Assembly: GCF_000344685.1 (NCBI RefSeq)
Contig: NW_006920423.1
Span: 56,502 to 120,501 of the forward strand
From: Gloeophyllum trabeum ATCC 11539
Lineage: Eukaryota; Basidiomycota; Agaricomycetes; Gloeophyllales; Gloeophyllaceae
DNA length: 64,000 bases
Reading direction: 5' to 3'
Every line of letters starts with the position of its first letter. Position 1 is the stretch's first letter. Made by a program: the position numbers and the translations under genes. Positions 49,913 to 60,767 of this stretch are shown one piece after another. The notes below the pieces were generated by a model that saw nothing but the letters and a program-made list of their open reading frames with translations, ran no database searches and had not been told where the DNA came from.

Positions 49913-49998
49913 ACAGGCGTCTTCCGTGTGGCCTAGCGGGTCTGCGTTGCGGCTGAGGCTTGTGGATCTGGGTTCAAATCCTGACGCCTGCATTTTTT
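49913..49998 (+). other. tRNA-like Pol III element
   Basis: An A box (TGGCCTAGCGGG, 49929-49940), a B box (GGTTCAAATCC, 49971-49981) and a T6 terminator (49993-49998) are correctly ordered. CAGGCGT (49914-49920) pairs perfectly with ACGCCTG (49984-49990). However, the D and T stems do not pair properly and there are about nine extra bases between the outer stem and the A box. It is a tRNA pseudogene or tRNA-derived SINE head rather than a working tRNA. Confidence 0.55.
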
Positions 49999-50070
49999 GT
50001 TGGTTTGTACCAATGTTCTACCTACTTCCTGTATGTTTTTTCTTCGCACTGCGGAGGGGTGGTTAGGAAG

Positions 50071-50230
50071 TTTGGGTTAGGGTAGGTTAGGGTAAGTGGG
50101 GGGTCCGGGGGGGAACCCCCCGGTTGGTTAAGGTTCGGGTTAGGGTGAGGTGGTTAGGGTATGGTTTACAGGATATCGATAAAGGGGGGGTCCGGGGGGG
50201 AACGCCCCGGGTTGGTTAAGGTCTGGGTTT
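50071..50230 (+). repeat. Degenerate telomere-like repeats in an 87-bp duplication
   Basis: GGGTTAGGGTAGGTTAGGGT near 50073 and further GGTTAGGG words up to 50160 resemble the fungal telomere unit TTAGGG. A unit starting GGGGTCCGGGGGGGAA and ending GGTTGGTTAAGG is repeated at 50098-50143 and 50185-50230, offset 87 bp. Each copy contains a C/G hairpin (CCGGGGGGG, AA, CCCCCCGG in the first). Confidence 0.85.
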
Positions 50231-50399
50231 TCATATAAAATATGCTCTGGGAGTGATTTGATATGCTAGGACTGTCTCCTAGCGTCGGGAACAGTGACAG
50301 CCACGACGCTTGCCATATTTGTAGTGCTTTGTCAGCTTATTCGTGGGATTGTTATTTCGAGGGGTCGTATTGTGCAAGTTAGTCCACATCCACACCCTG

Positions 50400-51456
50400 C
50401 ATACTTGGTCTATTGGCTTCGCCGCCTGCACTCCCCATATTGCTGAGTACTGCGCTCAAAGGAGGCTATGAACATAATAGAGAAGTGACTACGCGGCGAG
50501 TCAAAATCTCGTATTCCCTGTTGAAGTCCCGCTTAACCCTCAGTTGATAAATTATGGGGTAACATTCCCTTGTGAGTGTCTAACGAGAGGTCCTGTAAAA
50601 AACCCTGCATCATTTTCTATTATACTGGACGCGTCGCTGGTGATGCTGCAGTACTTATCTGGGGAGTAATCGATCCCCCGCCCCCGGAATAATCGATGCA
50701 GTCGCTGCCTCGGAAGCTTGGTGCACTCTCACCGGCGACCTGGTAGACATTTGGAGAAGAACATCTTGCGCCGTCGAAAATGAGGCTTCGCCTTCCTCAG
50801 TACCATCGCTAGTGAAGATCAGCCCGATCCCTGTGGTCCACCTCCATGATCTATTATTAGAGTTAAGAACCTTGGTCTCGAACGTGGTAAGTGCCACAGT
50901 TGCCTGGTACTGCCTTACTCACCAGTAACCTATGTGGCCTCTCTTTCAAATTCGTTTGCCCTGATTTCTACGGAACGAGCAAGAACAATGTCGGAGTCGT
51001 GATGACCGTGATGAAATATCTTCTCAATAATGTGACAAGCCCACACCAGCCACATCTGTGAATGCGAAGTGGGCTTCTCGACTCCGAAGACAGTCCAATT
51101 TGCCTGCATGGATCACTGATGATGACACGAGTGAAGAAGAAAGCAGATTGTCCCTACAGGCGGTGCGCGAACAATGCCGGAAGGGAATTGTGGCTACCAA
51201 TCAGGACGTAGCCGCGTCCGGTGAAGTTCCAGCCCCTCCGTATAAGGTAACTCTTAATTAATCGAAGCAATGAATATGCCTCCGCAATGCATCTTAGAGG
51301 ACGCGTTCCGAGGACACCATCAAACTTTCCTTTTCACTACCTTGTACTCGGTACAAGTCTGGCGATTTCACGCTGGGAGTAATGCTTCTTCTCCCTGCCA
51401 CACTTCACTAAATTCAACCGCAGCAAGAACAAAGGGACGCCTGGGATGGATGGCTC
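50400..51456. other. Intergenic region, unassigned short ORFs
   Basis: Frames of 80 codons at 50655-50897 (-) and 67 codons at 51058-51261 (+) are open but match nothing I know. The second is followed by splice-like sequence. No further feature was seen before the TATA box. Confidence 0.35.
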
Positions 51457-51462
51457 TATAAA
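51457..51462 (+). promoter_or_regulatory. TATA box of the zinc-finger paralogue
   Basis: TATAAA lies 113 bp before the ATG at 51570, in CTATAAAATGGG. The spacing mirrors the paralogue at 9727-12520. Confidence 0.6.
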
Positions 51463-51569
51463 ATGGGATGTCATGCCGGCTCAACCATCCATCATCTTTT
51501 GCCCTCGTCTCTTCGTCCTTGTCTCTTCAGTCCGCCCAAACCACAGCTCTTGGCTCTTTGGTTTACACC

Positions 51570-53094
51570 ATGTCTTCTATCCTAGACACGATGTTGCCCC
51601 ACACTTCTGACCTCGCGTCCTCCGATCGTCCCGAAGTTCGAGCTCTATTAGATGAGGGCATCTCCGCCGATGAGATCAATGCCATGGGGGTTGACCTGGT
51701 GTGTCGACTGAGACAGTGTATGCGACCGACATGGATACCATTTCATGATGTTGCCGATATGGTCGCGCATTGGCGCACTCATCTTTCCCACAGACAAGAA
51801 TTGTAGGTGCTGCTTTACACTCATGAGTTCATAGCGCTAATCTTTGCACTTTTCCAGTGAGATTTATCGGGAGTGGGACTGGGAGGTGGTTTTCGACGAG
51901 GATTCCGAGAATAAGGGCAAACGGCGTGCTGCCACCCCAGGACCATCCGAGGAGGTAGTACGCCCAACAAACCGAAGTCGCCCCAACATCCATACGACGA
52001 ATTTTGTTAGTCCTCGCCCAGTCCGCGTCCGTCGCATGGACTGGCTACACGGGCCCTTGCGTAGCAGTCCTAGGCCTCTACCAGGGCCTGCACACCCGCC
52101 TCAGTCCGTGAGGCGCTCCTTACAAATGACACCACTCTTCCAGATTTCCCAGGCTGCTACTCCGCCAACCGCGTCTCATCACCATGCGGCTTGGTCGTAT
52201 CACCACATTTCTGGGACGGATATCTTGTCGGGGAACTCGTGGACATCTTCTCTCGACAACAACTATCGTTCTCTACTGGGGCGCCCTTCTGCTGTCCACG
52301 AGGACCTGGGAGCACTGGAGCAAGATTTTCGGGCTCCGTCGCCACCGTCCATCCAGGAAAACTTCACGAACGGTGCACAGCCCGCCTTAAGTGTGACAGA
52401 CTTCGTGGAATTATTCAATCGGGGCTTTTACCAGCTGGACTTTCTCGATTCCGGCAATGCTCCGGACTCAGAACTCAGGGCTGATGTGGCATCTACTCGC
52501 TACATGCTGGGTACAGCAGGACCTGCCGAGCTTAGCTTCACTGGAGGAATTAACTTGGACGATCCCGCCCCCGTCATGGAGCCATGTGTCCTTGTGCCGC
52601 CGCTACAACCTGCTACGGAGGATCTCGGTCTGCCTGCGAGCGCAGCCCCCACACATGGTACTATCCGCTTTAACGAAGTAATGGCTCCGGCCGCTGGAGA
52701 GCTTGACCGCTTGGAGTCCCTGCTGCTCCTGGCTACTGATTTAGAACGCAATTTCGAAGGGATCGACGGCCCTCTGGATCAGCCGCCTACCTATGAGCCT
52801 GAATTGCACTCCACGTCGGTTTCCCTGCTCCAGAATTCCAATGACTATGTCGTTAATAAAGCCAGTCATGATTCGGACGCCGCAGGCCCACTAGCGATTG
52901 ACCCCCTTCAGACGCTCCTAACAAGTGCCGACACGCCGTGTTCTTCCGATATCTCCTCGGGACACGGGTATTGGGTTTCATCCAGCCCGGAGGAAGGCTC
53001 GCTCTTAGAGACGTCGATACCTATCAGCAAATACAGCTCCCTGCATGGTTGGGATGGATCAATGGGCTCCGACCAAACTTCAGATACACGTTGA
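51570..53094 (+). CDS. C-x4-C-x16-H-x3-H zinc-finger family protein
   Basis: This is a protein of 489 residues and unknown function, the second full member of the array family. Exons are 51570-51802 and 51858-53094 (55-nt intron, phase 2). Exon 1 has VRALLDEGISADEINAMG and then C-x4-C-x16-H-x3-H (VCRLRQC, and AHWRTHLSH). Exon 2 opens with TGAG, exactly as in the paralogue, and encodes EIYREWDWEVVFDEDSE (acidic and aromatic), a Lys/Arg patch (KGKRR, VRVRRMDW), and about 350 Ser/Pro/Leu/Asp-rich residues that look disordered. Apart from the N-terminal module I see no clear similarity to the other member. It lacks the second, classical finger found there. The longer upstream frame from 51468 is rejected because the TATA box lies too close to it. 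Confidence 0.8.
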
Positions 53095-53756
53095 GGAGGG
53101 CTCAGTCCCTGGGGCCTGCGGGCGGGCCTCCCAAGCACCTTATAAGTGCTGTATAATGTGATTTTTCTCATCTCAGTCCTGTGTGTTTCTGTCTACATTG
53201 TTACGAACGTTGCGATATTGTTACGCCTCACTGATATGAAGGTTCTTCCATGTACTCTCTGTTCAGCCTTCTCGATCTATACGACAGCCTAACTATGATA
53301 TGTATGTCCCTTCCTAATGTGGTCATAATATTACATCCACGGTCTATGCTCTATGGCAGGCCGCGAGCGAAGGCTGCGTTATAACGAGCGGAAGTCCAGT
53401 GCGAATTGAGGACACAGCATCGTCATAGAATAATCTGTGGGGCTCGCGACGGTAGTTCTAACTCACGTGAAGCCGAGGGAATGAATGAGATCGTGAGGTT
53501 CCGCAATGCAGGTTGATGGATAATTGAGTGCGCTCATTCCGGGTCCTCAAGCTTCAGGTGCCTCCATTCACCTTCTCTCGATACAACCTAAGGATGTATC
53601 CATCTACGATCTCTTCAATTACGAATAATCAGAATAATCCGAAACTTCAGGTGAAAGATATGATCAAAAATAGAGCAGAAGCCGGATTCGCGCAAAATTC
53701 AGACAGACAGAACACTGGCCAACCCAGCCCGCATCCGCACCGCACAAGACCGAGTT

Positions 53757-56104
53757 TCACTGCTTCACCGGTCGAACTAGTAGTGGCATCCAGTTCTTCT
53801 TCTCCGGATCCGCGAGGTCAACAGGTCGGGTCACGATCACCTGCCGTTTCCCAATCTGCTCCGGCGGAACAGCAAGGCTGAACTCCAACGCTCTGATCAG
53901 GGTGAATATAATCGCCTTCATCCTGTTGGCAGTAATTAGTGACTACACGCGATGAGAGGTGTGTGACGCACTCGACCAAGGAGAAGCGATAGCCGATGCA
54001 CGCGCGCGGGCCGCCTAGAAATGTCAGGATGTTGCCCCAGATCCCGGGTACATTGTGTGCAGCCTCGGGGACAGAGTCCTTGAGCCATCGCTCTGGTCTA
54101 AAGGGCGAGTCAACATCAATACGGAAACCTTCCAAAGCAAAAGTGTGAGCGTACTTGAACTCCCCTGCATCTTCGCCCCATATCTCCTTTGAGCAGTTTA
54201 TCTGCAGAATCGGGACCGCGATGGAATCACCCTTCGATATACTAGGCGTGAAGATCATGATCGGTCACGTATTAAGAACTAATAGAGTACGGACGAACGC
54301 ACCGGATAACATCCTGCGTCTTCCCATAACGATCAACGAACGGCTTGCTGAGTGGGATCACGTCGTCTTTCATCGCGACGCGCGCGGTCATCGGGACGGG
54401 TGCATGGATGCGAAGCATTTCCCGTATGACCGCGTCGAGGTACGGCAGTGCGTTCAGCTCGTCCATGCTGGGTGTGTCCGTCGACACGCCCCGGAGCTCT
54501 TCGCGCAGTTTGACTTGGGCGTCCGGGGCCCGGCTGAGGGCATACAGACACCAGGTGGCGCCCGTGCTAGGATCGCGGCGTTAAGCAATAGATAATATGG
54601 AAAACATTTAGGGATAACGCACCTGCTTGTCTCATGGCCAGCGATCATGAACGTCGGCACCTCTAGAAATAATTGGCACCATCAATACACATCTCAAGTG
54701 TGCAAAAAGAAGACACTCACGAGCCAGGACCTGATCGTCGGTCAACCGCTGGTTCTCCGGAATATCTTCCGCCATATTCGCCTTCACCAGGAGACTCAGC
54801 AAATCGCGGCCCTGGAACGCCTTCTTCTCGACCTTGCCGCCTGCGCCAGTGCTCTCTCGCACAGCCCGCTTCTTCTCCTCAAGGAGCCGCCTGCCGATCC
54901 TGTCCATCGTCCTCCTGGCTTCAGCAATGCGTCTGCGCCGTTCAGTAGGCTACCAGTCACAAATTAGAGTTATACGATAAACCAGTACGGCTGTTGCCTG
55001 CGTACGATCAGGTTGGTTAACGGAATCTGGTTGAGCACGAACAGCCGGTGCCGGTTCTGGCTGCCCTGGAAGATGGTTGCGAACGCTTGGTTAAGCTCAT
55101 TTGGCGTCGAGTCGGGGTTCAGCGCGTTGAAGTCGTAACCGAATCCTTGAGGAGGTCGGTTATGTCACAATGGAAGCGAGTGTGCGGCGCGACTCACCAG
55201 CCTGTCCGATGACGTCCAAGGTCATCCTGCTGAGCCAAGACAGCGCGTCGAACATTGCGGGTTCTCCGGAAGCAGGTATTTGTGCTAGCCAAATGTCTCG
55301 GAGCTGCAAGGAACACTATTGACGATACTGTGTTTATAGATTGGCTTAACTCGGGACGTACCTGGATGGCTTTCTCGAAGAAGATACTTGTCATCTCCCG
55401 GAGATGCATCGGGCCAAAAGCTGGATTCTACGGCATGTGTGAGTAAAATGGAGTATCATGCACCGTAAGGGATACGTGCCATTATGCGGCGCTGAATGTA
55501 CGACATCCGTCAGCAGGCGGCTCGCCAACTCAGATGAAAGTGACATTACCTGTTGTTTGTGTTCCTCCTCTGCTGCGGTCAGAAACAATAATTGCCTGCA
55601 TAGTAGGGTTTTCCATACCTTCTACAGCAAGCAAGCCTTTAAACGGCCGTCAGGAATTAGCCGTGTAAGAAAGACTCGGAGAGCCTCACCATAGCCAAAA
55701 ATCTGCGCGATATTTCTACTGGCATCCTTGGGTTTCTGGTAGTCAAATGAATGGGTCAGAATATGATGTAGGGCTTTCGTATCCACAGGAACGAGCCGAT
55801 CAGCCTATCCGTTAGCCCAAATGTTAGTTAACGAAGTCTATAACTTCCGAAAGTCCCCAAGCCTCACGTTCATCGCCCACTTGAACTTGAACACATGTCC
55901 GTACTGTTCCACCCATTGCTCGACCTGCACCCCCGCCTCCTGTTGCAGTATTTCCCGGATATTGCCATACAGCCAACTCGGGCTGGGCGGACCGGGGATG
56001 TTCTTCAGTGCCGAGAAGTACGGTTTGGTTACACGCTGGAGTATACTCCAGACAGTATACAGCACGAACGACGCCGCGGCCGAAAGCAAGACAGTGCCAA
56101 GCAT
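53757..56104 (-). CDS. Cytochrome P450 monooxygenase
   Basis: This is a microsomal heme-thiolate monooxygenase, likely of a basidiomycete-expanded CYP family. The N-terminal membrane anchor ([19 protein letters not shown]) is followed by the proline hinge IPGPPSPSW. Exon 1 is 56104-55868. Later exons give [52 protein letters not shown] (I-helix AGHET), EMLR (K-helix ExxR), FRPERWL and [17 protein letters not shown] (heme loop with the Cys ligand). The stop is 53759-53757 after [11 protein letters not shown]. About ten exons are needed. One oddity is that the usual RRIM between HKQQ and NPAFGP is missing at the junction near 55437. The C-helix Arg that contacts heme propionate may be lost, or a splice was misread. 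Substrate unknown. Confidence 0.88.
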
Positions 56105-56898
56105 GGTCTCGGATGGGTTAGTTGGTTAGCGATCCCAGTCGAAGGGAACTTACAGACTATATATAAAGAAATACCTGCAAGGTCGCACTGCGCAGGCTCG
56201 AAATGCCGATGACATACGCAACTCACGAATGTCACACGATTTCTACGAAACCTTCGCACTTAGTGCCATGCGTTGTTAAAAACCGACTAGTCAGCCGGTC
56301 GACGTGGCTGACGTGGCTGACATGCATAGTTACTTCGTCCCATGTAAGATGAACCGATGTATGAGGGAGGCAGATAGGTTTGGTAGTAAGAAATTGTTGC
56401 AGATGTCGAAGACTCGAAGTCCAATATCAACTTGAATATCTCAGAGAATCGCTGCAAATTCATCCGTCGGATGCAACAAGGGTGGCAAAACATTTGCAAA
56501 ACAATCCAGGTTCACATCTTTCCTCTAGGAGGCGCTTTCGAGAAACTAGTAGCAATACCGTTTGCGAAGAATTTCGGGCTATAGCTAGGCACATAGCTAT
56601 GATGTGCAGGCATGTAGTAGAACGAAGAGATGGGGAGAAGATGGGTTGCCCAATGCCGACTCTTGTCGCCAAATCGCTAACGCTCCTCGTCAGATGCAAA
56701 TCCACGGCAAGCCTGAGAGTATACAATCGCAGAGCCGCACTGACTCGAATTGCTAGAGTACACGGAGAGCTATTGCCAGCCTACCTACAATGTACATGTT
56801 CGCCGCAGAAGCCTTACTGCGCGACACGTCCGCTCAACTTTATATTTAGCCCGTCGAGGAAGTCCGTCTCATGTGGAACATGTGATTTTGAAGTCCCG
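56105..56898. other. Intergenic region between P450 and carboxypeptidase
   Basis: This is the upstream region of the P450. No additional gene was recognised. The open frame at 56380-56973 (+) is antisense to the end of the carboxypeptidase and shows no domain. Confidence 0.45.
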
Positions 56899-59827
56899 CT
56901 AGCGCAACAGCGCGATCGTGAATACAACCCCAACCCCCAAGCTCCCCAACGCAACACCCACTCGCGCAGCTGAGTTCTGCTTTGCCGCAGTCTTTGCAGC
57001 GCCGGCAGCAGTCGTAATCGGGTCGGCAGTCTGTATGAAGCTCTCCCAAGCCGCGATGGTGGCACTCGGGGCAACATACGTGCTCTGAGTCGTTCCGGAA
57101 CCGTAATAGATCTCGGAGCCTCCTGGGTAGTAATCACCTGCAAGCGACGCGACCTCTCCGCCGACTACGTTCGAACCAGACTCGACCAAGCCTGTGTGGT
57201 TGTTCCCAAGAACGAACTCGCGGAGGAAGACGTACGCCTACGTGTTGCCAATCAACATATGAGGAGAGGACACGTATGCATGATATGACTTACCAGTTCA
57301 GGCTGCTGAGCGGCAACCAGATGGCCAGCGCCTTTGAAGAGGATGTACGACCAATTCCGCTCCTGATGCGCGATACCGGCAAAGTTACCCGCGTCATCAT
57401 ACCAGGGAGTAGACGGCTTCCTGGTGAAACCTTGAATTCCGCCAAAAGTCGTGTTCTACAGATCGCAATGTCAATACGCGGTAAGTCGGAGTCAATCAGA
57501 CTTGAATACCTGAATTACAACTGGCATGGGATTTCATCAGCATTAGGACATACGTTAAGGTGTCGACGAATACGCACCTTCTGAGCCTCGATGAGCGACT
57601 AACGAGTCATCATTTCCGGAATAAATCACAACCGAGACATTCTTCGCCGTGGCGTTGGTCGCCAGATCTGTAAGGAACGCCATGGGCCTGTGGAGAACCC
57701 CAATCAGCCGGAATTTCGTCAACCACTAATCGTTTGAGCCTACTCGACACCTAGGATCAATGTGAGTCAAGGTTCTGTTACACGAGAGGCACGCTTACTA
57801 GGATCATTGCCGTCTTGCCCGCCAGTGAAGTTGTAGTAAATGCTCTCAACCCAATCCTTGCTCGTAGGGGCATGGATCGCAGCGCGAGTTCGGTTATCTG
57901 TTTAAGGAATCATGAGACATACGAGTCAAAGGAGAATACACGAGTCGCAGCTGACCATTCAGGAAAACACTACCATCCTGAGGTGCCTCTGGGCTCAACG
58001 CATCGGGGATGTCGTAGACCTATATCGATCCATAAGTCACAATCTCCTGCGCACTCCTGCGCGCAACAAACTTACGTCGAAATCCTTCCCAGCAGCTACG
58101 CCCCTTAGTCAGCAACTACCCCAGAGAGAATGACAGGGCAAGGAGAAAACGTACACCATGGGAACGTAAAATTGACTGCATAATCCAACAGCTCGTCATA
58201 AATATCACACCCATACCACGAATCGATCGTCCCGTTCGCCCGCCCGCTCAGGTCCCGCTTCTCCATCTTCCACAGTTCGCGCCGCAGCTCTCTGTCGCGC
58301 TTATGCAGGCTCTTGCTCTCGCTTGCGGCATACCGCTCCTTGACGACCTCCAGGAGACTTTGTCGGCCGAGACGGCCGGACTTGGTACGCATGGGAGAGC
58401 CCTCGTACGCGCCCTGAGTATAGTTGAGCGTTGGGAAGTGACCGTTCTGCGGGTATGTCAGATTAAGGTCGTAGCCGCATAAGTGTTCCCTGCGAGTATG
58501 CTGTTAGTGAGGCGCCGCTGATAGCCGATCCATAAAATACAACGTACTGTTCTTTGAAGTACTGATACACCTCCGGGTCATAACCGATAAGTTGCGGATA
58601 CGTCTCGATCGTCGTGACCTAGTAACTCGATACGTAGGTAAAGGCTCAGCACAGGAAACGTAGGAATGGCGCACAGTCGGAAGGAGCTCGAACACCACCC
58701 CACTCCCGATTGTTCCGTCGCCAATAGCAATCTTGGCCAGCTTCACTGGAGGATTCTCCATGTTGAAGTACGTCTTCGTGATGTAGGGCTGAGAAGAGAT
58801 ACTCGCTCGCAATCAATCTTACCGTTGAATGAGTGAATGAGGCTCACTATGTACGTCCCGCAGTAACTCTCGCCCGTGAGGTACAGAGGCCGGGTGGCAA
58901 GACTCGGGAAGACCTTTACCAAGTTCTCGAGAAACCCAAACTAGGGCAAAGTAATGATAGATCAGTATGGTGACGATCTAATACTCCATGAATACACCCA
59001 CAAAGTCGACACCCATCTGATCCTCGTCAGCAACTATGCAGTAAGACCATCTTAACCACAATGCCGAGAATATGACTGGAATCCACGTACCCCAGGCTCC
59101 GTAGTCCACAGTCGAATACCCGGTTCCACTGTCCAGATGCTATCTGAGCGAACAAAGGATACAGAGGATGCAAGGAAATGCTCACACTGGCTGGTCTATC
59201 CACACGTAGTCAGCGAGCGTATCCCAGCTGTAATTGTTCGCATAGGCCGAATAGTCGTTCGCAATGTGAATAGGCCCGTTCTACACCTCCTGTGAGGTCC
59301 TATTCCCCTTCCAAATAAGTTGCACTCACCTCAATTAGCAGGCCGATCAGACTGGAACTTCCGGGTCTATCCCAGTAACGGAAATTATGAATGTCCCGCG
59401 CTCTGCCAAAAGTCAAACTGCGCACCCTCCGTTCAGCCAGATGCCCCACGGGACGTCGCTGTTCTCTCCCGCCGCCGCAGTCAGCGAGCCATTCGTTTTC
59501 TCGAACGCCCAGAAGAACAGCGTGTTATTCGGGTGTCCCGCCCGCTGCACGCCGATGTTCCCCGCCCAGTTCCTCCCGAGAGTCCAAGTGACGTTCGGGG
59601 GCTGCTCAGTAACCTGGAAGTCTAACGCCGCCACAAATTGTCAGACTCGCGTTAGTAGAACACCTGACGAACCACCAACTGCACTTACAATCCTGCCACT
59701 CCGGGCTGTAGTCACCGGAGGGGATCCCGGTGTAGTTGTGCGGATACCCGACGCCGTTCGGATACTGCTCCTGCGCCTGCACGACACTCGCGAGGACAGC
59801 GCCCAACGCAACGCACAGACCTATCAT
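56899..59827 (-). CDS. Serine carboxypeptidase, peptidase family S10
   Basis: This secreted or surface-bound carboxypeptidase removes C-terminal residues from peptides. It has a signal peptide (MIGLCVALGAVLASVVQAQ, cleavage likely after AQA), then NWAGNIGVQRAGHPNNTLFFW, WLNGGPGSSSLIGLL (oxyanion region), WIDQPVGTGYS, TGESYCGTYI (nucleophile Ser), VVIYSGNDDSLVAHRG (charge-relay Asp) and FKGAGHLVAAQQP (catalytic His). Exon 1 is 59827-59689 and exon 2 is 59621-59426, with many short exons following. After the catalytic domain comes a Ser/Thr/Ala-rich linker and a hydrophobic C-terminus (ARVGVALGSLGVGVVFTIAL, then LR, stop), consistent with a GPI signal or single TM anchor. Several N-glycosylation sequons are visible. 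Nutritional protein breakdown is the likely role. Confidence 0.92.
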
Positions 59828-60767
59828 GGCGGTGGGTCAAAAGGCACCAGAGAGTCTTCAGGGACGCCTTATGTACCCTCGGGGAGGTGCTATGCAGACG
59901 GATTCCCCGAGTGATGCGCCGGCATGTCAAGGGCCGCTGAGAGAGCACAATGCGACCTACCCAACAAGGCGGAATATTAATGCCACGCAATTGTTCATCA
60001 CGTACATTGCCGTCAGCTGGATATAGAGCAGGCGTGGGCGTTATAGATGTGGTCAATAGGGGTAATTGCTGTTTCGACGCACGCGGTTACCGCAGTAAGC
60101 CCGGCCGACGGGAAGAAGCTTGAGCTCGGAACCGAATAACCCGTAGCTCGAGAACGCCAACTAATTGTCGGTCTGTCTTTCAAGACAGTACTGAAATTGA
60201 AGATGTTGTCCTAAGTCTATCTAGTCTGCACTGAGAGACCCACGAGAGGACGAGAGGCTCTTGTGGCTTCGCGGGTTGAAACGCGCGCTCGGCAAAGTCG
60301 GTCAGGTCGGGCAGCACCATCGCTCGTCTAGTAATTGCTCTGTGCTTGGTTGGGAAGTACATTCATAGATTCAAGTACCCCATATAAGGCCGATAAGTAT
60401 GGGGTGTTGGTGGCCTTTGGGGTAGCATATTCATACACGGCGGCGAAGGTGAGGCACAGGAGATGGTCGGCGAGGAGAAGGGGGATTTGACTTGGATACG
60501 GCAGTCTCTCTTATAAGTATGAGAGACGGGCTGCGTGTGTCAGAGGGGTATAAGTACGTCGACTTCTCCCGATCCAGTAAAGGGAGCCCCATAAATGGTA
60601 GGTAAGTCCTTTTGGTCACGGTGCCAGGAGGTGTGCGTCGAGACCCCTGACTGCCGCTGCTGCCTCCAGCTAATTCGGGCTCTCTTACCTAGTTCTCTAC
60701 CGGCTCGTTGTCTGAGCCTTGTCCCTTTCCGCCGTTTGATCTCCTTCTGCCATACAACTGTTGGAAA
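59828..60767. other. Divergent intergenic region
   Basis: About 940 bp is shared upstream of the carboxypeptidase (-) and RRP46 (+). No gene was recognised. Confidence 0.5.

Larger units (their letters stand above)
49823..50377. repeat. Inverted repeat arms around the telomere-like segment
   Basis: 49823-49859 reverse-complemented matches 50341-50377. Both carry TCGTGGGATTG followed after 3-4 variable bases by TTTCGAGGGGTCGTATTG, with weaker similarity outward. The arms enclose the tRNA-like element and the G-rich repeats, so the 550-bp unit could be a foldback or MITE-like element. Confidence 0.75.

Noticed and set aside
49913..49998. Functional tRNA gene
   Set aside because: The D and T stems do not pair and there are extra bases before the A box, so a canonical tRNA was not called.
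50071..50230. A true chromosome end
   Set aside because: The TTAGGG-like units are few, degenerate and followed by ordinary genes on both sides, so this is interstitial.
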